From Spizellomyces punctatus DAOM BR117 (lineage: Eukaryota; Chytridiomycota; Chytridiomycetes; Spizellomycetales; Spizellomycetaceae), in NCBI RefSeq assembly GCF_000182565.1, contig NW_015971544.1, forward strand, positions 1 to 58,792: a DNA stretch of 58,792 nucleotides, given 5' to 3'. The notes below the pieces were generated by a model. That model had not been told where the DNA came from, made no database searches, and worked only from the letters and a program-made list of their open reading frames with translations. Shown here piece after piece: positions 47,485-57,703 of this stretch (position 1 is its first letter; each line of letters begins with the position of its first letter). The position numbers and the translations under genes were made by a program.

Positions 47485-50255
47485 TCACGGATCATTGGGT
47501 CCCCATCCCAAGACCGTACGAACAGGACACCACACAGTCAATGAGGGCGCAAAGACACGTCCATCACTGATATCCAAAGTAACAGGCCACTTGACGGTAA
47601 CAAAAAAGCTTCTCGCGGGATCACCGAGCATCCACCCTGCGCTCAAATAATCGGGAGTGGCGGTCAAGAGATAGAATGGGTTTCCAGGGGCTTTAAAACT
47701 CCCCGCAATGAGTTGAGCACCCGAGAGGTCTTCAATGTAAGGTTCGGGTGTACAGAATCGGAGTGAGGCCCAGAATCCGTTTAGGACTGGTGCGGTGTTT
47801 TGGAGGGTGACGTTGAATGTGACTTGAGAGTAGGCTGCGTTTGTTTGGAATGAGTTTGGTAGGATGCTTAATGTGCTTGTGCAGGCGTTTTCGGAGGGGG
47901 GTGGTGGGGGGAGGGCTGGGAGACAGGTTTGGGTTGGTGATATGGTGGTGGTTGGAGGTGCCGTGGTACGTGTAGGTGGGGTGCTGCCTTCGTTTCCACC
48001 TGGGATGGTTAATGTGGCTGTTGCTTCCGTTGTGGTTGTTTCGGTTGTGATGATTTGCGTTGTTGTTGTTGTTTCGCTTTCGATCACTGTTGTTGTGGTG
48101 GTAGAACGAGATGGAGGTGTGCTTCCCTCGTTTCCACCAGGGACGGTGATGGTGCGAGTGACTTCTTCTTCCGTAGTGGTAGTGGTTTCCACAGCAGGAG
48201 CAGTCGTCGTGGTTTCCGTTGGGACAGTGGTCGTCTCCACACTAGTGGTCTCAACTGACGTGGTTGTCGTTGTGGTGCGGGCCGGGGGTGTACTGCCTTC
48301 GTTACCACCAGGGATGGTAATCGTTCGTGTAACTTCTTCTTCAGTAGTGGTGGTCTCTACTGCTGTGGTGGTGGTGGTTGCTTCCGATGTGGTGGTCGTT
48401 TCAGCAGTGGTGGTAGTGGTACGCGCAGGAGGTGTACTGCCTTCATTACCACCGGGGATCGTAATGGTGCGAGTCACTTCTTCTTCAGTGGTGGTAGTTG
48501 TCTCGACTGCGCTGGTTGTCTCAGCTGTTGTGGTAGTGGTCTCTGCTGCAGTGGTCGTTTCAGCAGTGGTGGTCGTCTCAACGGCAGTGGTGGTCGTGGT
48601 GGTACGAGCAGGAGGTGTACTGCCTTCATTGCCTCCTGGAATGGTAATGGTGCGAGTTACTTCCTCTTCAGTAGTAGTGGTCTCAACAGCGGTGGTCGTC
48701 TCGGATGTTGTGGTAGTCTCTACAGTAGTTGTTTCCACCGTAGTGGTGGTTGCCTCTGCTGTAGTTGTTTCTGCTGCAGAGGTTGTTTCGACGGTGGTAG
48801 TGGTCGTGGTACGCGCGGGCGGTGTACTGCCTTCATTACCACCGGGGATGGTAATGGTGCGAGTGACTTCTTCTTCAGTGGTAGTGGTCTCAACAGCGGT
48901 GGTTGTCTCGGCAGTTGTCGTTGCCTCTGCAGTAGTTGTTTCAACGGTGGTAGTTGTCTCTGCTGTCGTTGTTTCTACTGCAGTGGTTGTTTCAGTGGTG
49001 GTACGCGCGGGAGGTGTACTGCCTTCATTTCCACCAGGAATAGTGATGGTGCGAGTGACTTCTTCTTCAGTGGTAGTAGTTTGAATGGCAGTGGTTGTCT
49101 CGGCTGTTGTAGTAGTCTCTGCTGTAGTTGTTTCCACCGTAGTGGTAGTTGTCTCGGCCACAGTGGTTGTCTCAGCAATGGTCGTTTCAGTGGTGGTCGT
49201 TGTGGTACGCGCGGGAGGTGTGCTGCCTTCATTGCCTCCAGGGATGGTAATGGTACGAGTCACCTCCTCTTCAGTGGTAGTAGTTTCCAAAGAAGTAGTC
49301 ACAGCCTCAGTAGTGGTAGTAGTCGTCTCAACAGGTGCAGACGTAGTCTCAACGACTGTAGTCGTTTCCGCTGTTGTGGTGGTCGTGATGGATGTCAAGG
49401 TAGCTGGAACGGTGCGAGTCGGAGGCGTACTGCCCTCATTTCCACCAGGAATGGTAATCGTCCGAGTGACTTCCTCTGTAGTGGTGGTTTCGACAGCCGT
49501 AGTAGTAGTGGTCTCAACAGTTGTCGTCGCCAAAGTCGTAGTCGTGCGCGTACAAGGCGCATCAGTAGCTTGAATAAAGATTTTAAGCGTCTCGAAAGGA
49601 GCAGGACTTTGACGTTTAACAAGCTGGTTTCGTTCCGGGTTATTCATGGCTTCAACGAGTTTCTCAAAGGGAACGTCCGTGGGGAGGGTACCGTACTCAT
49701 ATTCGTACACAATAGCCGATGGATCACGTTTAGAGAGTTGGTTTTGAACGAGACTGGGCTTGGAATCTTCGATGGGGCAGGCGACTTCATCCCATTTGAG
49801 ATGGACGCTGGTGCTGGAGGGTAACTCGAGGGCTTCCAATGCATCAGGGGAGAGAACCAATCGTCCACGAGGAATCTATTCAGAAAAAATAATTGTGAGT
49901 TTTTTTCTTAACGTTTCTGTGGGTATACTCTAATCACAAAACGAAAACAAACCTTTTTGGTCACATCCACAATCCTAACAACAACATTCAAACCCGTCAA
50001 CGTACTCGACACACGAACACACCTCCCACAAATACTCTGCGCACCACGAGGATCAGCACCAAATGCCGCAATAGGTACATTGCGAGTCCACGCAAAGTTT
50101 GGACAGGCATCGGGACCAATGAGGCGTGTCAAGGCGAAAGGGTAGTCACCGCCAGACATGCCTCGCCCGTGTAGACGGGTGGGGTGGGCCAATGTCATGG
50201 CTGCGGAACAGAGGAGAAGGAGGAGGGAAAGGGTGGGTGCGATGCGGGACTGCAT
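47485..50255 (-). CDS. Secreted barwin-like protein with long Thr-rich repeat region
   Basis: Two exons, complement(47485-49875, 49953-50255), 897 aa. The order is a signal peptide (LSLLLLLCSAAMTLA); a double-psi beta-barrel/barwin-like domain at about 30-165 with CGRCVRV, VVVRIVDVTKKIP and LVLSPDALEAL, as in expansin-like and RlpA folds; then about 570 residues of Thr/Glu/Val-rich sequence; then a C-terminal domain of about 120 residues with conserved aromatic residues and paired Cys (TFNVTLQNT, GFWASLRFC, VWCPVRT) that looks like a beta-sandwich or carbohydrate-binding module. The expansin catalytic Asp is present as VDV, though the full polar set is not obvious. No GPI signal ends the protein. 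A wall-associated, heavily O-mannosylated adhesin or wall-loosening protein is inferred. Confidence 0.88.
47960..49480 (-). repeat. Nine protein-coding repeats with PGGNEGSTPP core
   Basis: Within the barwin-like gene, the core VTRTITIPGGNEGSTPP recurs nine times (the ends more divergent), separated by Thr-rich linkers of varying length (ETTTTAETT type). Identity between central copies is high at the DNA level, as expected for a repeat that changes copy number by slippage or recombination. The opposite strand gives long Val-rich open frames as a by-product. Confidence 0.92.
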
Positions 50256-51568
50256 CTTGATGTGTTGACTTTTGTTTGAAACAAGAGGTGGTGTGTGCTT
50301 TGCAACTATCTACACAATCAAGACGAACGACCAATGTACACACACACGAAAAACTCTACGGAGGGAAATTCCAACACATATCCCTCCTATTTATGGTCCA
50401 AAACCCCGCACGAATCCATCACGGAATGACCCAATGGTAACTTCTTCTCGACCACGCCTTTTCCGGCTTCCACGACTTCTTTTTCACATTATCTGCAAGA
50501 CAAGAAAAGACTTCGAAGGTTCAGGGGCGGCGGGCGGGTTCCGCCTCGCGTTTAAAAAACATCTTAGAAGCTGCCACATGTATAAACTGATTCATTGCGC
50601 AGGTATATAAAAAAGACTAGCATGAATAAACGCGCGCGGTCGGAGTTGGAGAAGTGTGCTGCGCGTTTGGGACAAGTGCTCGAGACATTCAGTTTTGCTG
50701 CTTACAACAGTTCATAACCCTCAATCTAAATAGAACGTTTGCTAAAATGGGGCCGATCCGCAATTTAGGGTACTTTTGTAAGCTCTTCAAGCATATCCCC
50801 CAATAACGAATTGCGGTATTCCTTAATAACTCATCTGGAAGAACCCAACTACGCCTTACGTAAGGGTTGGAACCAACACTGTGCGCAGACCCTAATGAAT
50901 CATTCACTGAAAGAGTTTCTTTGGGATACATTGGTCGAATCGCAATACATCGATGAAGAGTTCTCGTGATGAGGTGTTTCAAAATTGCAAACGTTTTTCT
51001 TCAGAAGATACATGTAATTAGGCTCGAGAGATGCCAGATGGCACATGTTCAATCACGTAGGATAATAAGTATCTAGCTACAGTGGTCGTGACTTTCAAGT
51101 CTTCTAAGATGCAGTCCTTTGTTGATGCGTGTGCAAAGCAAGTAGTTGTTGTCACGTAGGCATCTTGTCTGTATTGTGTAGGCAAGAGTAACGGAAACAA
51201 TTCCGTGAGATCCACGCAAACAGAGGAACAGTGGATCCATTTCCTAAAAGATGGCATGAAGTGAGCAGAAAAGAGGAGCCTATCCAGTTTGATTCAAATT
51301 ATATCAACCCACAGGAGTGTAAGGCAACAAAAAAAAGTCATTAATAACGTTCGAAAAAAGACTAAAAAGATAATAGTGTCGCCAAGAGAGGGATTAATGC
51401 TGACTATGCTAGTTCAACCAACAAAAGATTACCAAAAAAAGAACAGTTTTAACCTGGCGCATAATATAGAGTTCAACACGTACGCCCTTGGAGCGTATAA
51501 TAGTAACTCCGGTGATGCGAGAAGGGTGGTAGTGCCGCCAGGTATTCTTCCCACCAAATAAACCGCAC
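50256..51568. other. Intergenic, nothing recognised
   Basis: It includes the promoter of the Thr-rich protein and the 3' flank of F-box paralogue 2. A segment at 51118-51190 is repeated at 53787-53870. No gene was recognised. Confidence 0.5.
51118..51190 (+). repeat. Direct repeat, copy A
   Basis: It shares ttgttgatg-tgtg, aaagcaag, gttgttgtcac-taggc and ttgt-ctgt with 53787-53870 in the same orientation. The two copies lie on either side of F-box paralogue 2. Confidence 0.6.
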
Positions 51569-52953
51569 CTAAATCATTTGAAATTGATCCTCTCCATAAC
51601 CTCGGGCCCACATCCGCTTAACAAACGCATTGTATACTCTTCGCCGTCCTTCCCCTCCATGAATCAAATCATACACGTCGCACATCTTTCGATACATCCT
51701 GTTCCTGTTTCTCATACTCGGGGATCTTGAGCAGGCAATGTGATACGATTTCCAGTCGATGGGTTCGCCAGTGTCCAAAACGGCATCAAATTGCTTGGCG
51801 CGCCGATTTACATCCACTGCAGTGGGGACCCAGGCCAGAGCAGCGCATCGCTTGCGATACAGTGCCTGTACTCCCTGCGGAAGCAAGCCAGTGTCTCCTA
51901 CAAGAAAGGAACGCCAAAAATGACTCGCTGATTGCAAATGAAGGAAACTGCGCTCGTCGCTGATGAGGAACTCAAGTATCGCCAGGATGATTTCCATAGG
52001 AAGTCTCGCCAAGTCATCTGAACGATGCTGCTGCCGCTGCTCGACGCCAGGAGTGCACTTTGTTGCAACCAATGGAAGCTCTGGAAAACGATCAGGTCTG
52101 GTAAGTAGCCATGCATTCTCCGGCCTATAATCGTCATCATTCATGAATCGGGGCCAGTCTCTTCCTCTTTCAAATGCTTCGTAATCAACGGACAGGCTAC
52201 CAAATGAGTCAACCGCTGCTATCGATGCTTCTTTAGTTCTTCTATTCCTGAAGTGGTGCTCCCGGTGCTCATCGTATTCTTCCTTGTTCTCATTGTTGAC
52301 AATATCTTCTGTGTTGTCTCTGTAGGCGATGTTACGACCCATGCAGGAACATTCAAGCAGAGATCCAGTAGGGCTCATGAAAAAGTCGCTTATACTTTCA
52401 CTATTTGTCCACTCCACCGCTAGCGAAAGACATCTGTGATGCACAATGACGGCCGACCCACTGAGGTAATCTAGGCCGGTATATTCTAATTGCAGAGTCA
52501 GACGACGCAGAAATGGAGTTGGTCAGTTTTCTGCACGAACCAGCGTCACCACTCGTGGAAAAAGGTCCCACAGGCGTATCTTCATCCGAGTCTTCTGCCG
52601 CATCTTCAAAATCCGGCAAGTAAACTGGGCCATAGGTGGCTTCCGGGATATCCCCTCCGTAAATCTCGTGCACCATTAGAACGTGACCGTCAACCATCCC
52701 GGGATAGGACATCATATTTGAGAGCAGTGCAACACCCCATTTAAACCTGTAAAAGTCCACGGACAAGTGTTGTGAGCAAACCGGTACAATGTCGCGGCGA
52801 TGATGTGAACAGACGAGACTCTTACCACGTTCCATCGCCATGCCGAAGACTATTAAATCCATCATTGTCCAATTCCTCACATTCCTGAATGTCCCTGTAG
52901 ATATCTGCGACCGGACAACCACAAAGACAACACAGGTGAGCGTGCGATGCCAT
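51569..52953 (-). pseudogene. F-box protein (paralogue 2), apparent frameshift
   Basis: The exons are complement(52826-52953) and complement(51569-52746), with the same intron position as paralogue 1 (14483-15884). The product aligns along its length: CLCGCPVADIY, WGVALLSN, DFEDAAEDSDED and GPFSTSG; then IVHHRCLSLAVEW, FFMSPTGSLLECSC, an F-box (LARLPMEIILAILEFL), RNRNRMYRK and a final FQMI. Between GPFSTSG and the IVHH block the frame changes by one at about 52505-52545; the second frame has a stop just upstream and no credible intron bridges them. Paralogue 1 is open through the same region. So this copy is either a recent pseudogene, a sequencing error, or uses an unusual splice. Most of the gene is well conserved, which argues for recent or absent decay. 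Confidence 0.8.
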
Positions 52954-54837
52954 GTTGAAAAGCACAAACCCGGTGAGTGTGAGATAACCAGTAAATATGA
53001 TATCGTGTGGCACAGTGATCATGTTTGAAGCCACAGCACAAATGTTGAAGATACTAATGGGGATGCGTGCGTGCACAATAAGACAAGAAAGCAAATACAG
53101 CTACAGTACGGAAGCACTTTGCTATATACCATATGATGTTACATGGTCTGGTAAAGGTCATTGTTTTCATTCTGGATTTCCAAACTACTGCAAAGCACTT
53201 GGGGCTCAATTCATGGCAGCAAAAACATTATCACTGGCCTTGATAATTGCTTATACAGTTAATAGCCATAAGGGGTCAGTCATTTTGGAATAACGTTCAG
53301 TATATTATGGCAAAAAAGGTGCACTTGGCAAATCCCTCCCTAGTCCGTCAAGTGGTCATTGCAGTAACAATTTCTGTCAAGGCAGGAACCGTGCGACCTT
53401 TATTGAAAATGTCTAACGATGGATAAACACGCCGAAAAGCCCAGATGCCCCGCTGTAAAAACTAGTCTTTCCAGAGAGACGAACCTATAAGGCCTAACTT
53501 GCACTTTATGCGATCAAGTTGCCCTTTTCGTATTTTTGTTGTTTGTTTGGCAGTTTTTGTATAGTAGTGCCTGCATATCGCGGATTTCGCACATTTGCAC
53601 ATTCGCAATGATTGGGAATGTTCATCCCTTCAAAGGGCACTTCATCCCTGGCTCGGTACAGCTATTCTAGTCCTACACACAAATCCGCAATTTCAACAAT
53701 GTATTCCCAGTCATTCAATGACTGTGAGACCAATGACCGGTTACATTTATGATAACAGGACAAAAAGTGTTTGACGAACACATTTTTGTTGATGTGTCTG
53801 TGTGTGTGTAAAGCAAGATGTTGTTGTCACCTAGGCGTTGTGCCTGTTTTTCTCAAAGGCAGATGGGAATCTTTAATCTTGCTAGCGCTAAAAGTGCACT
53901 CGAAAACGCTACTGCATGCATTGGCCAAAAGGCAAACCATGATACGTTGCTCAAATCCAAATACCATTTGCACCCCTGATTATGTCAAAGATAAAGTGAC
54001 CAAAAGAATCCCATTCAACATTATTCACAAATGCAGGATTACTATTCAGTAATTCGTATCATAATCTGTTTGAAAATGGTAGTTTCGGTATTTACTACCT
54101 GCGGGAATGATATGGGGCTTTGCAAGCAAGTTCATTTGCAAAAAACGAAAAAGTTGAAACCAAAAATCTAGTAAATTCCGGATCTACGTTCTCCTAATTC
54201 AGCAATGATCTATTGATGCTTTAGGTTGAGTCCTTGCTCATTTGTCTCTTGTATTGGGTTGAGTGATAACAATCTGCTTGATTCGCAACCCGCAATGGTA
54301 ACTTTCAGATTTTTGCAGAATACCTGTTAAACGAGTGCCGTTCACCCAAAGGGAGTGTTTGGGTCATTAGGATCATTGCAGTTTTGATATACCAAGAAAA
54401 ACCAAGATTTCGTTACCTTGAATCTATGGTTTGGAGCGTCGTTTGTGCGTTCGCAAATGATATGATTGCACAGATTTTATTATACATGTATTTATCACTG
54501 AGATGCATAGTTATTCAAAAGTAGAGTCTTGCCCCCAATATCTGTATGCAAAAATACTTATTCATGCATGACATGGATGGGTGGTTCACGTATCCCGTAG
54601 TGCAATCACACGACAAGTATACTGACAATTCAGGCACCGCAAAACAACCCTGCATATTTCACACTACTACAAACATGCGAAAGTCATATGATATATAATA
54701 TATATATATAAACAAAAAACATGGATATCCATCTACAAAATGTATAAAGAAATATATATATATACAAGAGTGCTAGATATATCTAATGTACGAAAAAAGC
54801 AAAAAAATAATCTAAAAATGTGGGAATGCACTCTTGT
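52954..54837. other. AT-rich intergenic region
   Basis: 1.9 kb without a recognised gene. It contains the second direct-repeat copy and, near the hydrolase 3' end, (AT)n runs at about 54689-54712 and 54752-54766. Open stretches here lack support. Confidence 0.5.
53787..53870 (+). repeat. Direct repeat, copy B
   Basis: Partner of 51118-51190, with an extra (TG)n stretch inserted. Similarity was judged by eye and is partial. Confidence 0.55.
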
Positions 54838-56565
54838 CTAAATCCCAGGAACATGCGAATCCACCACACACATGTCCTGATCCGGCGGCGGCGGCATCGG
54901 ACCCCCACTCTCCACCTCCCACACAAACCTCCTCACATTCTCCAACGCAACTTGAGAGCTCTCCAACCAACTCATGGCTTGAAATACGTGCACCATGTCT
55001 TTATACAATTCATGGCGCACCCAGGATTTGTGGGATTGGTTGTTGGGGTGTCCGGTATTTTGCGTGTCGTACTTGTAGGCCAATGCAAGGGATTCGTCAC
55101 GCAAGACTTCGGCGTCGCCGGCTTGGATGAGCATTGGGGGCAGGCCGTGGAGGTCTTCGGCGAATATAGGGGAAACAAGAGGATGGCGGACAAAGCGTTC
55201 GGCCGTATCGCGGACCACATGGGTAGGATCGTGTTTGGCGCTTTCGCTAGAAAGAGAAGAAAGGTAGGAGACAGGGCGGGAACAGTCTTGGCCATACAGG
55301 TACATATAAACTGGGTGCGGAACATGGTCAGAGACGGGAGAGTGAATGTCGCGGGCGTTGGCGGGGAGCCAGTCGTACTGGGCATTGGAGCGCCAAGAGT
55401 GGGAAGTAAATGTCAAGTCCACCCAGGGGCTCAATAACACGGATCCGCCAGGGAGTGGGACCTGGTGGGCACCCGTCGGGGTGCGGAGGTAGAGGTTGAG
55501 GTAGTTTAACAAGGCCATGGCGAGACCTCCGCCGGCCGAATCGCCCATGATGATCACGTCTTTGGGGTCGACGGGATCGTGAGTTACGGCAAGACCAGCA
55601 AAGGCGGGGTGGTGGGGTTGAGTGAGGTAGAGGTATCCTGCAAAAGCGTCATGGAGGGCGGCGGGGAAGGGGTGTTCGGGAGCAAGGCGGTACTGGACGG
55701 CAAAGACGCGTGCGCCCGTTTCTTTTGCAATGCGGCCGGTAAAGAGGCGGTAGAGGCGGGGAGAGCCGACAATGTAGGCTCCGCCATGGAGGTAGTAAAT
55801 GACTTTTTGGGGGCGTCGCTTGGGTGGTGATGGTGGTGTTTGAGGAGGTGATTGAGCAAGCCACGACGGCCACCAGGACGATTTGATGGGTTCGATTGAC
55901 GACGGTGTCTGATCCTCGAGCCATTCCCCTTCCAACTCGTACTCTCGGACAAGATCCTTCCAGTGCGCGGCCGTTTCGGGAGGCACTGTCGGGTACTGAC
56001 CGGCCTTTTTGCCTTGCCGCCAGGCATGCCCAAGTGCTTCGAATCGCAAGAGGACATCGCGATCAACGCGAAACGAGACCTCTGTCACTTTTACATGTGG
56101 CGGGGGACGGGATGCGCCGGCCGCCTTGGACAGAAGACGGACACGGGGAATGGAGGTGCCTTGAAAGATTAAATTGGAGCGAATAAAATGGAGGCCCATG
56201 TGCATGCCATAGTTCCAAGATGGACGAGCCGCACCGACTTTGGCCAGATCGTAGATGCCTGTTGCTACGGTGCGTACTTGGTGAGCACCAAACGACGCCA
56301 TGACGAGCATTTCATGGATAGCGGTCGTGAGGAGATGGGCAGAAGAACTGGAACTATTAGCAGCAGCAGCAGCCGCCGAACGAACCAGGTCTGTAGAGGA
56401 TTTGCGTGTTCTCAAATCCGTGCAAAAAGGCGGCACGTCACTGTCGCTTGGCTGTGCATGGATGCTCTCGTAGGGAGGGGGAATGTCGAGGTCTTGCCAG
56501 TCATGGTCGTCTGTAGGGTACTCTGGGCACCATGCCGATGCCAATGGTCCCAACACTGTCGTCAT
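54838..56565 (-). CDS. Alpha/beta hydrolase, hormone-sensitive lipase type
   Basis: A single exon of 575 aa from ATG at 56565. The HSL oxyanion motif HGG lies at about 260-262 (YYLHGGAYIVGSP), followed by YRLAPEHPFPAAL. The nucleophile motif GDSAGGG has Ser near 343, the acid lies in QAGDAEVLRDE near 484, and the base His lies in KDMVHVFQ near 526. The long N-terminal part (1-250) has a Pro-rich start, an Ala/Ser-rich run and a moderately hydrophobic segment, and may attach the enzyme to membranes or lipid bodies. The family hydrolyses short- to medium-chain esters, acylglycerols or sterol esters. The frame is open a further 60 codons upstream, but a TATA box lies inside that part, so the later ATG is preferred. 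It is in the same orientation as the NRPS end 1.1 kb upstream. Confidence 0.9.
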   Translation of the reverse strand: MTTVLGPLASAWCPEYPTDDHDWQDLDIPPPYESIHAQPSDSDVPPFCTDLRTRKSSTDLVRSAAAAAANSSSSSAHLLTTAIHEMLVMASFGAHQVRTVATGIYDLAKVGAARPSWNYGMHMGLHFIRSNLIFQGTSIPRVRLLSKAAGASRPPPHVKVTEVSFRVDRDVLLRFEALGHAWRQGKKAGQYPTVPPETAAHWKDLVREYELEGEWLEDQTPSSIEPIKSSWWPSWLAQSPPQTPPSPPKRRPQKVIYYLHGGAYIVGSPRLYRLFTGRIAKETGARVFAVQYRLAPEHPFPAALHDAFAGYLYLTQPHHPAFAGLAVTHDPVDPKDVIIMGDSAGGGLAMALLNYLNLYLRTPTGAHQVPLPGGSVLLSPWVDLTFTSHSWRSNAQYDWLPANARDIHSPVSDHVPHPVYMYLYGQDCSRPVSYLSSLSSESAKHDPTHVVRDTAERFVRHPLVSPIFAEDLHGLPPMLIQAGDAEVLRDESLALAYKYDTQNTGHPNNQSHKSWVRHELYKDMVHVFQAMSWLESSQVALENVRRFVWEVESGGPMPPPPDQDMCVVDSHVPGI

Positions 56566-57703
56566 GAGATGTGAGTGGGGGTGAGTGTTAACGGGCGGGT
56601 GCAAGTGTGAAAAGGAAGCGGGTGTGCAAGTGTGAAATGAGCAAGTGTGAAATGACGAAGTGTGAAATTCTGGGGGAAGGGTGTGAAATGCACTCCTTCC
56701 CTTTATATACCCTGTACACTCAAATCCCCAGATCCAAGAGCCCATGCGTTACCGCAACCCTAATGTCCCCCCTGTACCCTGGGTCTTGTGTGTGTGTGTG
56801 TGTGTGAGGGGGATCTATAGAAAAAGAAAAATAAGGAAAAAATACACAAAACACACGAGACTGATAGTCAGGAGACTACAAGTGTGACAAAATGCCATGC
56901 GGGGAGAAGTTGATTTTCAAATGGCCGCTTCGTATAACAATTATCACATGAGGATGGGGGGCATTTCGGGCTCTCTTTTTGACACTCTAAACACTTGCAT
57001 GAATGTATTCACACATCACACACTCTCACACATACATACATACGTTACATACGTTACATACCATATGCGCATATGCAACTGATGGCAGGCAGAGAGAAGG
57101 AGAGAGAGCAAAGAATGTTGAAAGTGGGTGGCAATGAGAATCATGATCATAGACAAAATCTTGGCAAGTTGTTGTTTAAAGACTGTTTAAAAATAGATGG
57201 TCACGCTCTTGAAGATCTTCTTTCAAAACTTTTTCACACTTTTGCACTCTCTTTTGTTTGAATTCTCTCTCTCTCTCGTCCATTTGACTACTAGTAGAGT
57301 ATTCACTCCCACTCCCATTCACAGATTCACACACACGTTCATTTTCACTCTCTCTCTCTCACACTCACTCTCTCCAATTTCACACTCACACTCACACTCT
57401 CTCCAATTTCACACGATAAACATTTCACACTTTCACACTTTATATCACATGATCATAACTCTCTCACATTGAGTCATCCCCCTCTTTTTATATTGACACA
57501 CTGTCTCATGTCTCCTTGTCACATGTCATTCATTTTATTCTCTCTCACATGACACACTTGTAAGGGTTCGACTCACGCTCTTGACATTTATTTGTTTATT
57601 CTCTTTTATTTTTACATTTTTACATAGATTCTCTTGTCTCTCTATAGTTTTACATAGACTGTATGTATATATTATAGTACTATTACTAGTATATTAAACA
57701 TTT
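56566..57703. other. Low-complexity intergenic region
   Basis: It contains a (TG)n run at 56787-56806; repeated agtgtgaaat motifs near 56610-56690; and long stretches of CTCTCT, CACACT and TTTCACAC between 57236 and 57450. It holds the hydrolase promoter and the NRPS 3' flank. No gene was recognised. Confidence 0.65.
56702..56707 (-). promoter_or_regulatory. TATA box of the HSL-type hydrolase
   Basis: The minus strand reads GGTATATAAAGGG here, about 140 bp before the start codon at 56565. Its position supports that ATG over the in-frame one at 56745. Confidence 0.6.

Noticed and set aside
47864-49824. Very long Val/Ser-rich and Gly/Ser-rich open frames on the plus strand
   Set aside because: They are the antisense of the Thr-rich repeats of the barwin-like gene; the minus-strand protein has signal peptide, domains and correct splicing.
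56566-56745. 60-codon N-terminal extension of the HSL-type hydrolase
   Set aside because: It covers a TATA box and a repetitive agtgtgaaat stretch, and codes for low-complexity His/Thr/Cys text; it is more likely promoter and 5' UTR.
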